Shown: positions 49,541 to 64,000 of the stretch, piece after piece
Layout: every line of letters starts with the position of its first letter
Numbering within the stretch: the first letter of the stretch is position 1
Source of the DNA: Thamnaconus septentrionalis
Taxonomy: Eukaryota; Chordata; Actinopteri; Tetraodontiformes; Monacanthidae
Length of the DNA: 64,000 bases
Reading direction: 5' to 3'
Assembly (NCBI GenBank): GCA_009823395.1
Contig: CM020507.1
Coordinates: 7,214,501 to 7,278,500, forward strand
Program-made: the position numbers and the translations under genes
Notes under the pieces: model-generated
What the model was told of the DNA's origin: nothing
Seen by the model: only the letters and a program-made list of their open reading frames with translations
The model's database searches: none

Positions 49541-49546
49541 AATAAA
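49541..49546 (+). terminator. Candidate inpp5e polyadenylation signal
   Basis: AATAAA about 1.2 kb after the stop codon; another AATAAA lies at 49463-49468. Which is used cannot be told. Confidence 0.4.
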
Positions 49547-50438
49547 CAGTTTAAAAACATTGGCTTATCGGAATGCTTTAAATCACAACACAATGTAACA
49601 CTCTTAAAATATAGATATTTCGGTTTATTTGTGGTATTACTTTTTTTTTTAACTTGGATTTTACACAGTTAAAAATATTCACGTTAGTCGGAGGACACGT
49701 AACACTGCGACACAAATGTGGTTTGGTGAGCAGCAAATGTGGCTGAAGACGTGACGTGAGTCTTTGAACTTCCACAACCACAAATAAGGCTCAACCGACT
49801 GCTCAAGCGACAGACTGAAAATACTGAAACACATCAGAGCTTTGCAAATTTGCCAAAACAGAATGAACGTTTCTTTCGAGGGAGACTGCATGATTCCTTG
49901 AAACACTTCACACTTCACTGTTCTTACCAACAGACACACACACAGAACAGAAGCTTTTAGTCTTTCCAGTGAACTGGATCCAACTCTGAGCTGCTTGCAT
50001 TTAGCCAATAATTGTTCAACACCTCTATCGTCCACACATGATCAGCGGATATTTGGAAACGTGAAGGCAAAAAGAAATACGACAGTGTCGCTGCTTTGTG
50101 AGCGATCTTCATTCTCGAGCCCATAGGCAGATTCATTTATAAGGATACTTTAATTACACACTGCCCTGTCAGTTAACCTGAGCTTGGACCAACGTTTACA
50201 TTTAACAGGTGTATTATGTCTCTTTTAAGGCCAAACTCCAGCTAAATGCTGAAATATGGCTTCATGTCAACAAGAAATAAATACTCTAGCTGTACGCAGA
50301 GAAATGTAGCTGTAAAGTAAAATGTGACCTTCTTTTTAAAATCCTCGCCCTTCTTCCACACGTTGGTCCCCTTCCCGGAGGCTAACGAGTGTCGGCTGCG
50401 GCGTTGCGAGGCAGCACTAGTGTAATCTTTCAGTCCAG

Positions 50439-50444
50439 TTTATT
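50439..50444 (-). terminator. Candidate pmpca polyadenylation signal
   Basis: Minus-strand AATAAA begins about 30 bases after the pmpca stop codon, giving a very short 3' UTR if used. Confidence 0.55.
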
Positions 50445-50473
50445 TACAGTGGTGTTTTTCCAGTAATGTCAGA

Positions 50474-55197
<4,724 letters not shown>

Positions 55198-58100
55198 CTT
55201 GGATCCTCCGGATCAGATTTTTACCCCGGATGCTCAAGAATGACGAATGGAGCATTTCCGGTGCAAGAACCATCGTTGGAAAAAAAAAAAAAAAAAAAAA
55301 AAGAAAAGTATTTTTAGGGAACGAGAACGCCCCCCCAACCAACTTGTGCATCTCATCAAGATCTATAATTCACATGCTTTAACACCTAACCTAGGAAGTG
55401 CATAATTTATTTATCTATAAAAGGAGCTGCTCAGGCCATCTTCATCTGCCCTGTTATCATCATTCTCTAACTCCCATCTCTAGGTTGACTTCTGCTGCTG
55501 TTGTGTTAGCTTCCTTATGAATATACTGTATGATCTGGCTGATTTGTTTTCTCCTCTTTTAATAGGAAAACTTTATTGTGTTTTACTTTATTGTATTATG
55601 TATTTTCTATCCAAACCAAAAAGTCGAAATCAAACATAAAGCTGGTTTTGATACAAATGATACATGCAATAATTACATTAGAAAATTTGATTAAAAAAAA
55701 GAACATAATAGAAATGTCGTGTTGCACAGATTATTTTAGAGAAGTGGGATGTTTCATCTCCTTTGGTGGATGTTGGTGTTTGATGTTGTCGTGAATACCA
55801 CAATGTCACAATTCGCCTGCTATAACAGCCTTTGTCTGCTTAATTAAAATCACCCTTGCATAGATTATAAATCGGTGCATTTGTTCTTTCATTTCCATTT
55901 GATTATGCTGAATGGATGGTCAATTTACATTTGCAAGGACTTCATCTGGGCCCAGCAAGACTGCAGTATGCTGTCTGTCTGCAGCAGTGCAAGTGAGACA
56001 GAAACTACTCACACAATCATTTTGTGTGCACTCTTCTCATCATTGAATGGAAAGAGATCACATTGGTGACAAAGGAATTACTTGTAAAATAAAAGTCGCA
56101 TGAATTGACATCAACTTAGTTAAAAATGTTTCCCAGATCGCAAACAGAACAACATCAGAAAAGTGTTTTATTTAGGTCACACAACAAAGTAATCTTAGAT
56201 GCTTTGGACAACAGATTGATCCAACACCACTTCAGTCCAGGTTATCCCCATTAACCTACATCTAATTAGAGCTTGTGCATGGAATTGACATATGGGTCTG
56301 TGTTTGCATACACACCTAAATAATGGCCGTTATTATAGCATTTCCAACTTGTTGATAACGTTGATGCACAAGACACGTGGCCCTAATAACCATATTACGT
56401 AACAGATAGAATGATGCTATTAGTACTTGAAAATTCTGCCACTATATTTAAAAGGTGAAGAACTTAGTGTTAACAAACTGACAGGTCCGTATTATAACAA
56501 TGAAAAAAGCAAAAACTCATGGACAATCAGAAACACAAGTTTTTAGTTTTGGATCGGCATACAATCCTAAAAACTTTTGAGCACTGTCCACCTTCTCCAG
56601 GAAAAAAATCACTGCACACTTGGCTTCAACAGTTATAATCTATCGTTTAGTAAGGAGAGAGTGGCTTGTTATCATTTTTGCATCTGCTTACTATCCAAAT
56701 AATGGGAACACAGCACAGGGTTCTCTGTTTCGATACAGCTGTTTCTGAGTGACAATGCAAGCGCGCGTTTGGATGCGTGTTTTGTGCACGAGCGTGGGGG
56801 GCTGTTGCTCTTTCACTGAGTGCATCTGGAGAGGAGAGCTTCTCTGCACGCACTGCAACAGGGACGACGAGGTGGAAACGGACCAACTCAACTGATCTCT
56901 GGACGGCAGCAGGGTACGTGCATTTCTACTGCTAGAAGATCAGATAGGGGCGTCCTTATCATATTGGTATCATGTGCTTTCCGCTTTTGAATTTATCTAT
57001 CCGCCCCATATGAGCATTAGTTTTTGCTTTGTTTTTTAAATTTACAAATCTGCATGTAAGGGCACAAAATTAATCAGCTTCAAAGTAAAGCTTTGAGTCT
57101 TCTACTTTAAATGCCACGAAAGCAGCTGTTCCACCCCCACAACACAAAGGTCATGTTTATTATATGTGAAGTAATGAATGCAGTGTCATCCTCTTGAGTG
57201 TCATAAAGACCAAAAATTAGGCAATAGAACTCACTTTACTTAGTCTGAAGTGAGTTTGATGCTCCTCTGGTTTGGTACTTTCACTGCATGAGATGCAGGG
57301 AATAAAAAACTGATGGTGAGTGCATGCAAGTCAGTGTGTGGGCTCCAAACATCATAATGACATGCTAAAGAGTGTAAATGATCTGTTGGCAGCCTGGTGA
57401 GTCAAACAAATAGACACCCACAGACTCTTACTATTATGTGGACACAACCAGCCACAAAGTGTGCTGAGTCATTTCAGTATTTCATTAACGCTTCATAGGC
57501 TCAAATTCAGTTATTAGTGTTGCACATTTAGCAGAGCTTCACTGGGAGGTCATTTTTCATTAGTCATCCAAATTGATTTATTTTATTGCCATTGTTATCT
57601 TTGATTTGCTGTAATAAATAAACAATGTGTGTTGGAGTTGGCGGCCTTGTTGGAATAACTTGATATGCTTAAACTGTAAAATAGTACCTCATAAAAAAAG
57701 GGGTTCATGAATATTTCAAACAAAACTGCACAGAACTGTTTTTTTTTATTGACAGTGTATTTCACTCTTGTTTAATTCTGGAAACAACCAACCACGACTT
57801 CCGGCTGGTATAGTACCAAAACATTCAGAAACTCAGAGACACTGAGGGACAGAAAACACATTGTCTATGTATTTATTCTTCCATTGCTTGTAGAACCCAT
57901 GAATCTTTAACTTCTTTAATCGTGACAGAAGTCCCGGCGATCAAAACAATGTCTTTTGCATGTTTGCATGTAAATGCAATGACATTTACACGCACCAACC
58001 CAGGACAGCATGGGCAAAATGTCTGTCACATGGTGAGAATAAAGGACGGCCACTGCGAGGATCATGAAAGCCGGGCTGATCAGACGGGTGGCGTTCCACG

Positions 58101-58541
58101 CAAAACGGCCAATAACTGATGTTCACAGTACAAAGCTTCGCAGACCCTTTTCATGTCACTTTCATTGAGTGGAAGGCCACAGCGTGAGCTCTGTAAAGTG
58201 GCTGCGTCCATTCAAGGGACTAAAGAGGACAAAGCTGAGCTCGCTTTAGGCGCCACGACTCACCGGCAAAATAGGAATTAAAAAAAGAGAGCGAGAGAGA
58301 GAGTAGGAGGGGCAACTGGAGCAACAGAGGCAGAGCGAGAGAAAAGATGTTAAACAGGCCTGCAGGTCCTGAAAAGAATTGCTGAGAAAGAACTCATCAA
58401 AAGAGAATCCACGTGTTTCAGGGAAGCAGCTGTGTCTACGACTGAACTTCCTGTCTTGCTCTCCCTGCAGACATGATGGACGAAGCGCTCTGGAGGTTTT
58501 CTCACGCCAAAGACCGAGCTCTGCACTAGATCCCACGTTGC
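55198..58541. other. Intergenic region between pmpca and the Ig gene
   Basis: Begins with the pmpca 5' UTR/promoter, including a 24-base A run near 55280-55302. A possible untranslated first exon of the Ig gene lies near 56750-56913 (GC-rich, ending GGCAGCAGG|GTACGT). Otherwise AT-rich with no gene recognised. Confidence 0.45.
58471..58541 (+). promoter_or_regulatory. 5' UTR of the Ig gene with a short upstream ORF
   Basis: An acceptor (CTCCCTGCAG) at 58470 begins the exon. An upstream ATG at 58473 opens an 18-residue frame ending at 58529 before the signal-peptide ATG at 58542. It may reduce translation of the main frame. Confidence 0.5.
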
Positions 58542-61500
58542 ATGTCTCCACAGATGACATCACACCTCTGCTTACTGATCCTGCCCAGCTTGGCTGTCGC
58601 ATCGCAACTGGGTGGGTCTATCTATCTATCTATCTATCTATCTATCCATCTATCTAGAATACAGTTTTTCCCCTTTAATTTTATCTGTGCGTTCCAGGTT
58701 TGGAGAATGTTTTCTTCAGTCCGGAGGACCAGACAGTCAGAGAGGGGGATGGGATTTTCTTCCAGTGCGTGTCTGGGGAAAGTTCCCCCCCTGCAAGCAT
58801 CACCTGGCTGAAAGACGGGAAACCAGTCAAAAGAGGGAAAGAAATTCAGGTGATCACAGCAAGTGAAACGATCTCATCAACAACAGACACATTTCAGGTA
58901 GATGTTTAAAAATTCGCTAAAAAGCTTTTGTCTTGGACAGCACAAGCCAGATATTTCCCTTTACCTTCCAACAGTATGGTTTATGTTGTTTGAAAGTAGA
59001 AGTCTGATGCTATTTCATTCTCAGGGTGAATATGGAGGTGGCAACCAGACAAAGACCTCAGGCACTCTACGCCTTTTCAATGTGACGCTACAGGACGATG
59101 GCGTGTACACATGTGTCACTCATAATTCTTTACTCAACATCAGCAAGAGGAGCAAACCAGCAAGACTAACAGTGCAGGGTGAGTTTTTAGTTTATATTTC
59201 CATTTTTTTTAATTCATCATTATGTGAATTACATACATTTCAAAATACACAAAATGCTTTCAGGTACAGGACATACATTCATTTTATTTTTACTCTATTA
59301 TTATTTTTAACCCTACACTGTTGACCCACCATTTTGCAGGAGTCCCAAGAAGACTCCAGATCTTTGAAGGCCCTGACAACATCACTGTTGCCATAGCGGC
59401 AGTGGTCACCATGCACTGTGCTGTCCATGGCTTCCCAGTTCCCATGGTGCATTGGTTCAAAGACGGCTGCCTCCTGACAAACTGCTCAGCCTCTTTCAGC
59501 CTTCACAACAATGGACAGCTGCTCATATTCAGGTTCGACGAGAGGAATATTAATTTTTTTTATTGTTTTTTTTTAAAAACTAAATTGTAATGATGACCCA
59601 AGTTGTGGATTGTGTAATGTGAACATGATGGTTATTGATTTAGAGTGAAAAACAATCAAAACAATTGTTTTGTTTTTTTCATTGACATGTTATGAAAGTA
59701 TTTTTTATTTTTTATTTTTTAGTAATGTGACAAAGGAAGACGAAGGCTGGTATCACTGTGAAGCATTCAACCAGAATGAATTAATTAAGTCAGAGCCGGC
59801 ATTCCTTCTACTGGCAGGTACTGAATAAAGTCAATGATTGACAGTTTTATGTCTCTGATGACACAACTATGAAACCACTTTTACAAATTTTTCTTGAAGT
59901 TTATGTGTTAGTGATGGTGAATATTGTTTGTTAAGAAGGGGTTTCTCATTCATCATGATTATTATTATTATTATTATTTGGGGCTTTGAAGTGTAGCCAC
60001 AGCCCGAGACAGATTTCCCCACTATGTGATCCTGTGTCCATCCACTGTCCTTATTTGAGCATCTATCTTGCAGAGATGGATTGGAGTTTCATTCAGCATC
60101 CGACAAACCTGACAGTGAGGAGAGGACAGAATGTGACATTGACCTGCAGGCCACCACTCAGCAGGCCAGCTGCGCTGGTGTCCTGGTTTAAAAACAACCA
60201 CCCATTAACTCCCACAGATCATGTGACTCTGCTACATAATGGAGACCTCTTCTTCCACAGGCATTTTTTGCTTGTTTCTTGAACTAAAAAAAACAACTTC
60301 ATGGTTCTTGGTGCCTTTCATTGAAGATTTTGTGTGTCACAACATCTGCTTGCAGTGTCCAGGAGTCCGACAGTGGAAGCTTCTTCTGCAGGGCATCAAA
60401 CGTCCACCTTCAACGGTTCCTTGCATCGAGGAGAGCGACTCTAACCGTGCAAGGTGCGGCAGCTCGGTGAACTTGCCACACGATGCCACTTCCTGTACTG
60501 GCATGATGACTTTTTTTTAACCCACTCCTTCTCTCGGCTCAGCCCCTCCATCAGTCAAAATATGGCCACAGGTGCTGACAGTGCCCATTGGAGCTCGAGT
60601 CTTGCTGGAGTGTGAGGTTTCTGGACAGCCTTCACCCTCCATTAGCTGGCTGAAGAGGGGCCATTCCAAACACACTGGGGGTAAAATTGCTGTGGGGTAA
60701 GTTAGTTGGCTGTTAATGACACATTTGACATTTTGTCAACATTTAATAGTGATTTAAGTCATAAAAAGGTGACGGATTAAAAGGTCTCGCTACAAGATAC
60801 CTGAGTAGCCATGTCAAAAAAGAAGGTCATAACCCACAAGAACACAGTATATAACCCTAAACCTATATGATGCATAATACATTTTTCTCACACAGACTGA
60901 CGAATGCCAGCCTCTACATCGAATCAGCCAGGGGCTACGATGAGGGAGTGTATACCTGCATTGCCTCCAACACACTTGGCCAAAGCCGCAATTCATCTGT
61001 GCTCAGAGTTGCTGGTAATGTCAAGCCCACTGTGGTGATGCCACACACATCTCAAATCCACTTAGACCCGCACTAACTGAAAGTTATCATGGTGTTTTAC
61101 AGTTCCTCCATGGCTGAGTGACTTTCTCCTTCCTCCTCCCCAGTGAGTCCCATCATAGTAAACTTCACCGGACAGGTGAGCAGCACAATTGGGGCTTCAG
61201 TAAACCTGCCCTGCCATGCAGTGGGAATTATGCCCATTAACTACACCTGGAGCCGAGGAGAAGCGCAGGCGCAGTCCACAATTGGACCCCCAGGAGACAG
61301 ATACATTGGTGGTGAGTCGAAATAAGAGGCCCGATATGTTGCACGATGTTTTGGCTGCAACAGAGAAATTACTCAGTGACACTGTACGCAGTCCACCTCT
61401 GTATGGCTGACGAGCTGTTGTCACCTTGGCCCTGTGCAGAGGATGGAACTCTGCACCTTTCCAATGTGCAGCAGTACGATGCTGGAGAATATTACTGTAC

Positions 61501-64000
61501 CGCTGAGAACAGAGGGGGACGTGATCAGAGGCAAACCATCCTCACTGTCACAGGTAAAGCAAAGTCCACCCAGATACTGTGGTCGGGGTTCATTACTTGT
61601 TTCACAAAGACATGCAACAGATATTTTAATTAATGGAGCACATTCAGAGGGGATGTAATTGTAAATGAATGTGTGACAGTATTGATTGTGTCAGATGTCA
61701 GATCTGGTTAAATATACACTCTCAGAACACACAGATCCACTTGCAACAACGAGATGCTTCCTTGCAACTTCAGCCTGGTTTCTGCTTCTTGCTGTCATCT
61801 TTAACACTCTTCTCCATTCTAAGCTGAAGTCGATCCAGCTGACAGAGCCACGCAGCAGACAAGACTCGTTTTGTCTGCAGTGAGTAGTATTTAGGAAGAC
61901 ATTTGTTCTGTGATGACACTGTTTTGCTTTTAAACTTGTGTGCAGAGTTTGTGTATTTGTATTGTGGCTTTTGTTTAGCAGCTGTGATCAAGTGTGAACA
62001 TGCTCTTATGTACATTTCTCCACTGTCTACAGGGATTTTGTTTTAATTATCTCATAAACATTAATCTTTGTTGCTTTGTTATATATGTATATTTTCCAGG
62101 GCAAACCCTCCAGTAAAGACTTGCAATTTCTCCAACCCACTGACCTGTTTCCTGAGAAACAACCAAAATCCACATATCCTACATATATCGAGCCCAACAA
62201 GACCACATGTACGTACAGTGAAAATAGCTATGGGTTAAATCAAGGTCATTAATCGATTATTTATTTCTGCCATACGACTTATTAATTAACCTATTACACT
62301 AGAAAAGGCTTGTGGATTTGTTTGTTACAGTGGTGCAGTTGTACAGTCATTGTAACGAAGCTCTTTGCTAAATATTAGTTTCAGATTTGCATTTTTAGTC
62401 AATCTTTAAAATTCCTTGACGGTGTCTTTTTGTAAAAAAAAAAAAAACTTTTCGGTGTCAGGGGAGATCACCTCTGATATGATCACTTAAAAGATAATGC
62501 AAAAGCAAACTAGTGTGTCATTCTCCTTGACTTGCACAATCAAAGCCCACAAGATGAAATCTTTATTCTAGCGAATTAACTGTCTTCCTCATCTTTTACC
62601 TCTTCTGTGCTAGGTTTCTTGCCTAATTGCAATGCTACAGCAAATAGAGCTTCTGCATATCTCACTTTTTCTGTGGAAGCAGGAGATGAGTCCGTAATGA
62701 GAACAAGATCACTTGGCCAATTGCTGCAGGATCACTCAAGTCAGCCACAAAACGACCTGACTTCACTGGTAGTCACTCAGCTGCAACCTCCTATGCTACC
62801 ACCTCCTCCTTATCCAAGCTTTAAGTTGGTACAGTCCTACACCGAGGTCCCACCGACGAATCGCCCTCCTTTAATTTCAGAAAGCAAACCACCAAAAACC
62901 TCATTTGTGGTGTCTGCACTTACAACTAAACCTTTGGACACAAGTGTCCAATACAGACTGCGTGAAAGGCAAACAAGTTCAACCTCGTCTCAGCAACAGA
63001 TTCAGGATGGAGTTGTTGATACAAGTTTGACTGGGTCTGATTTTGCTGGCCCAAGTACCCCTGATCTTCCTTTAGCTGGTGTAATTACAGAGTCTGAGAA
63101 GTTGGTGCCTCAGTTTACATTAAGACATTCACTGAGTCAAAACTTCGACTTCCTCAAATCAGATTCCCAAACTTTTGACAGTTACCCAGTTACCCCGTCC
63201 AGTTTACAATACGGCCTGTTGTATCCCCAGTCTCTCAAAAAAAGGGAGTTTCAACAATCTGCTTCAATGTCTAACCATGCATTTCCAACCAAAGTGGATG
63301 GGTCAAGTCAACCTGTTGGCTGGAAAACCGAAAAATCTGATCCTGAACAATCATCTACTCAGAGTTATTTTGCTAAATTTGATCTTGAATTATCAACAGT
63401 TCATTATAACCTATCGGACCAAACAATAAAGTCTCCTGTTGATTCAACCTCAAATCGATCTGAAACTCAGACGCAGCCTTCAACTACATCACCTGGTCTA
63501 CCTTTCATCACGGCACCGCCTACAACTCAACCCCAACACTCGCAGTTGCAACCACCAACTCCTTGGACACAGACGGAATCCTTCCAGGACCCTGACAGCA
63601 ACCTTCCGACTCACCAACATTCTAGTTCATCCATCTACCCCTCTGGTCAAACCTCTGATTCCCCATCCAAACACCCATTGATTCCTGATGTCTACCAGGT
63701 CAACATCTCCAATCAGGTTCAACTAAATATTAGCAAGCAAGCCAACCCAGTTAATATAACCAAAATAGTGAATGACACAGAGATCACAGAGTGGCTTAAA
63801 AAGAACACATCTCAATCGCCCATGACCAGCAATGATCCCAGGTGGGAAAAACAGTTTGAAGTTTTATTTTTATTCTGTAAATGTCTTAATTAGATGTGTC
63901 AGTGATGCACAAAGCTATTTTTTTTTTTTACACGACAGAGTGACACAAAGATCTCCATCATGGCTGCCAGTTCTGGAGAAACATGACATCCCAATTGTGG
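58542..64000 (+). CDS. Immunoglobulin-superfamily surface protein, five Ig domains plus mucin-like region (3' end missing)
   Basis: Start at 58542: MSPQMTSHLCLLILPSLAVA is a signal peptide. Exons: 58542-58611, 58698-58897, 59025-59178, 59340-59532, 59723-59817, 60074-60260, 60356-60453, 60543-60696, 60896-61014, 61144-61311, 61440-61553, then 61702-61879 and 62100-62220 (both uncertain), 62614-63841 and 63939-64000. Five C2/I-type Ig domains each have the expected Cys pair and Trp: FQCVSG/VYTCVTH, MHCAVHG/YHCEAF, LTCRPP/FFCRAS, LECEVS/YTCIAS and LPCHAV/YYCTAE. The large exon encodes about 400 Ser/Thr/Pro-rich residues with several N-glycosylation sequons (NLS, two NIS, NIT, NDT, NTS), so extracellular mucin-like. 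The last exon reads LEKHDIPIVV and runs off the window, perhaps entering a membrane segment. Likely an adhesion or receptor protein; I do not recognise the family. Confidence 0.85.
58617..58655. repeat. (TCTA)n microsatellite at the first Ig-gene intron
   Basis: About nine TCTA units starting just after the GTGGGT donor of the signal-peptide exon. Confidence 0.9.

Larger units (their letters stand above)
48322..50473. other. Tail-to-tail region between inpp5e and pmpca
   Basis: Holds the inpp5e 3' UTR and the end of pmpca transcription. No additional gene is visible. Confidence 0.6.

Noticed and set aside
62607..63893. Reading the mucin-like exon as a separate gene from its internal ATG
   Set aside because: A good acceptor (CTGTGCTAG) precedes it and phase fits the upstream Ig exons; the end at 63893 reads through a donor at 63842.

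Overview
This 64 kb window comes from a ray-finned (teleost) fish genome. The evidence is compact intron-exon genes, a fish-type methionine-rich gamma-M crystallin, abundant CA/TA/TCTA microsatellites, fish L2-type retroposon tails, and hAT and Harbinger DNA-transposon remnants. There are no bacterial or phage features.

Layout. (1) 1-7033, minus strand: the first two coding exons of a Notch1 gene. The signal-peptide exon is at 7033-6976 and the start of EGF repeat 1 is at 6294-6213; the rest of the gene lies off the left edge, so 1-6212 is intron 2. (2) 7.0-40.8 kb: a gene-poor interval holding an old hAT element, microsatellites, a 16-bp minisatellite, L2-like tails, and one large endogenous retrovirus (27789-35306, minus orientation). 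The retrovirus has LTRs that differ only in short-run lengths (plus three bases at one end), a tRNA-Trp primer-binding site, gag, pro, pol and env remnants, and large internal deletions. (3) 40818-42298, minus: a complete three-exon gamma-M crystallin gene with a TATA box. (4) 44612-48321, plus: complete 10-exon inpp5e (ciliary phosphoinositide 5-phosphatase, 641 aa, C-terminal CaaX box). (5) 50474-55197, minus: complete 13-exon pmpca (mitochondrial processing peptidase alpha, 517 aa), tail-to-tail with inpp5e. (6) 58542 to the right edge, plus: an immunoglobulin-superfamily surface protein with five Ig domains followed by a Ser/Thr/Pro-rich, N-glycosylated stretch. I cannot name its family; its 3' end is outside the window.

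I built the exon models for inpp5e, pmpca, crystallin and the Ig gene by hand from splice sites, and reading phase closes across the junctions I used (the Ig gene after its fifth domain is the uncertain part). Notch1, inpp5e and pmpca are also neighbours on human 9q34.3, which supports calling the first gene Notch1 rather than Notch2 or Notch3. The genes do not form one pathway: cell-cell signalling (Notch1), lens structure (crystallin), ciliary lipid signalling (inpp5e), mitochondrial protein import (pmpca) and cell-surface recognition (Ig gene).

The most notable items are the recently inserted but structurally crippled retrovirus, which suggests mobilisation in trans, and the unassigned Ig/mucin-like receptor with a GC-AG intron and a possible alternative membrane-anchor exon.
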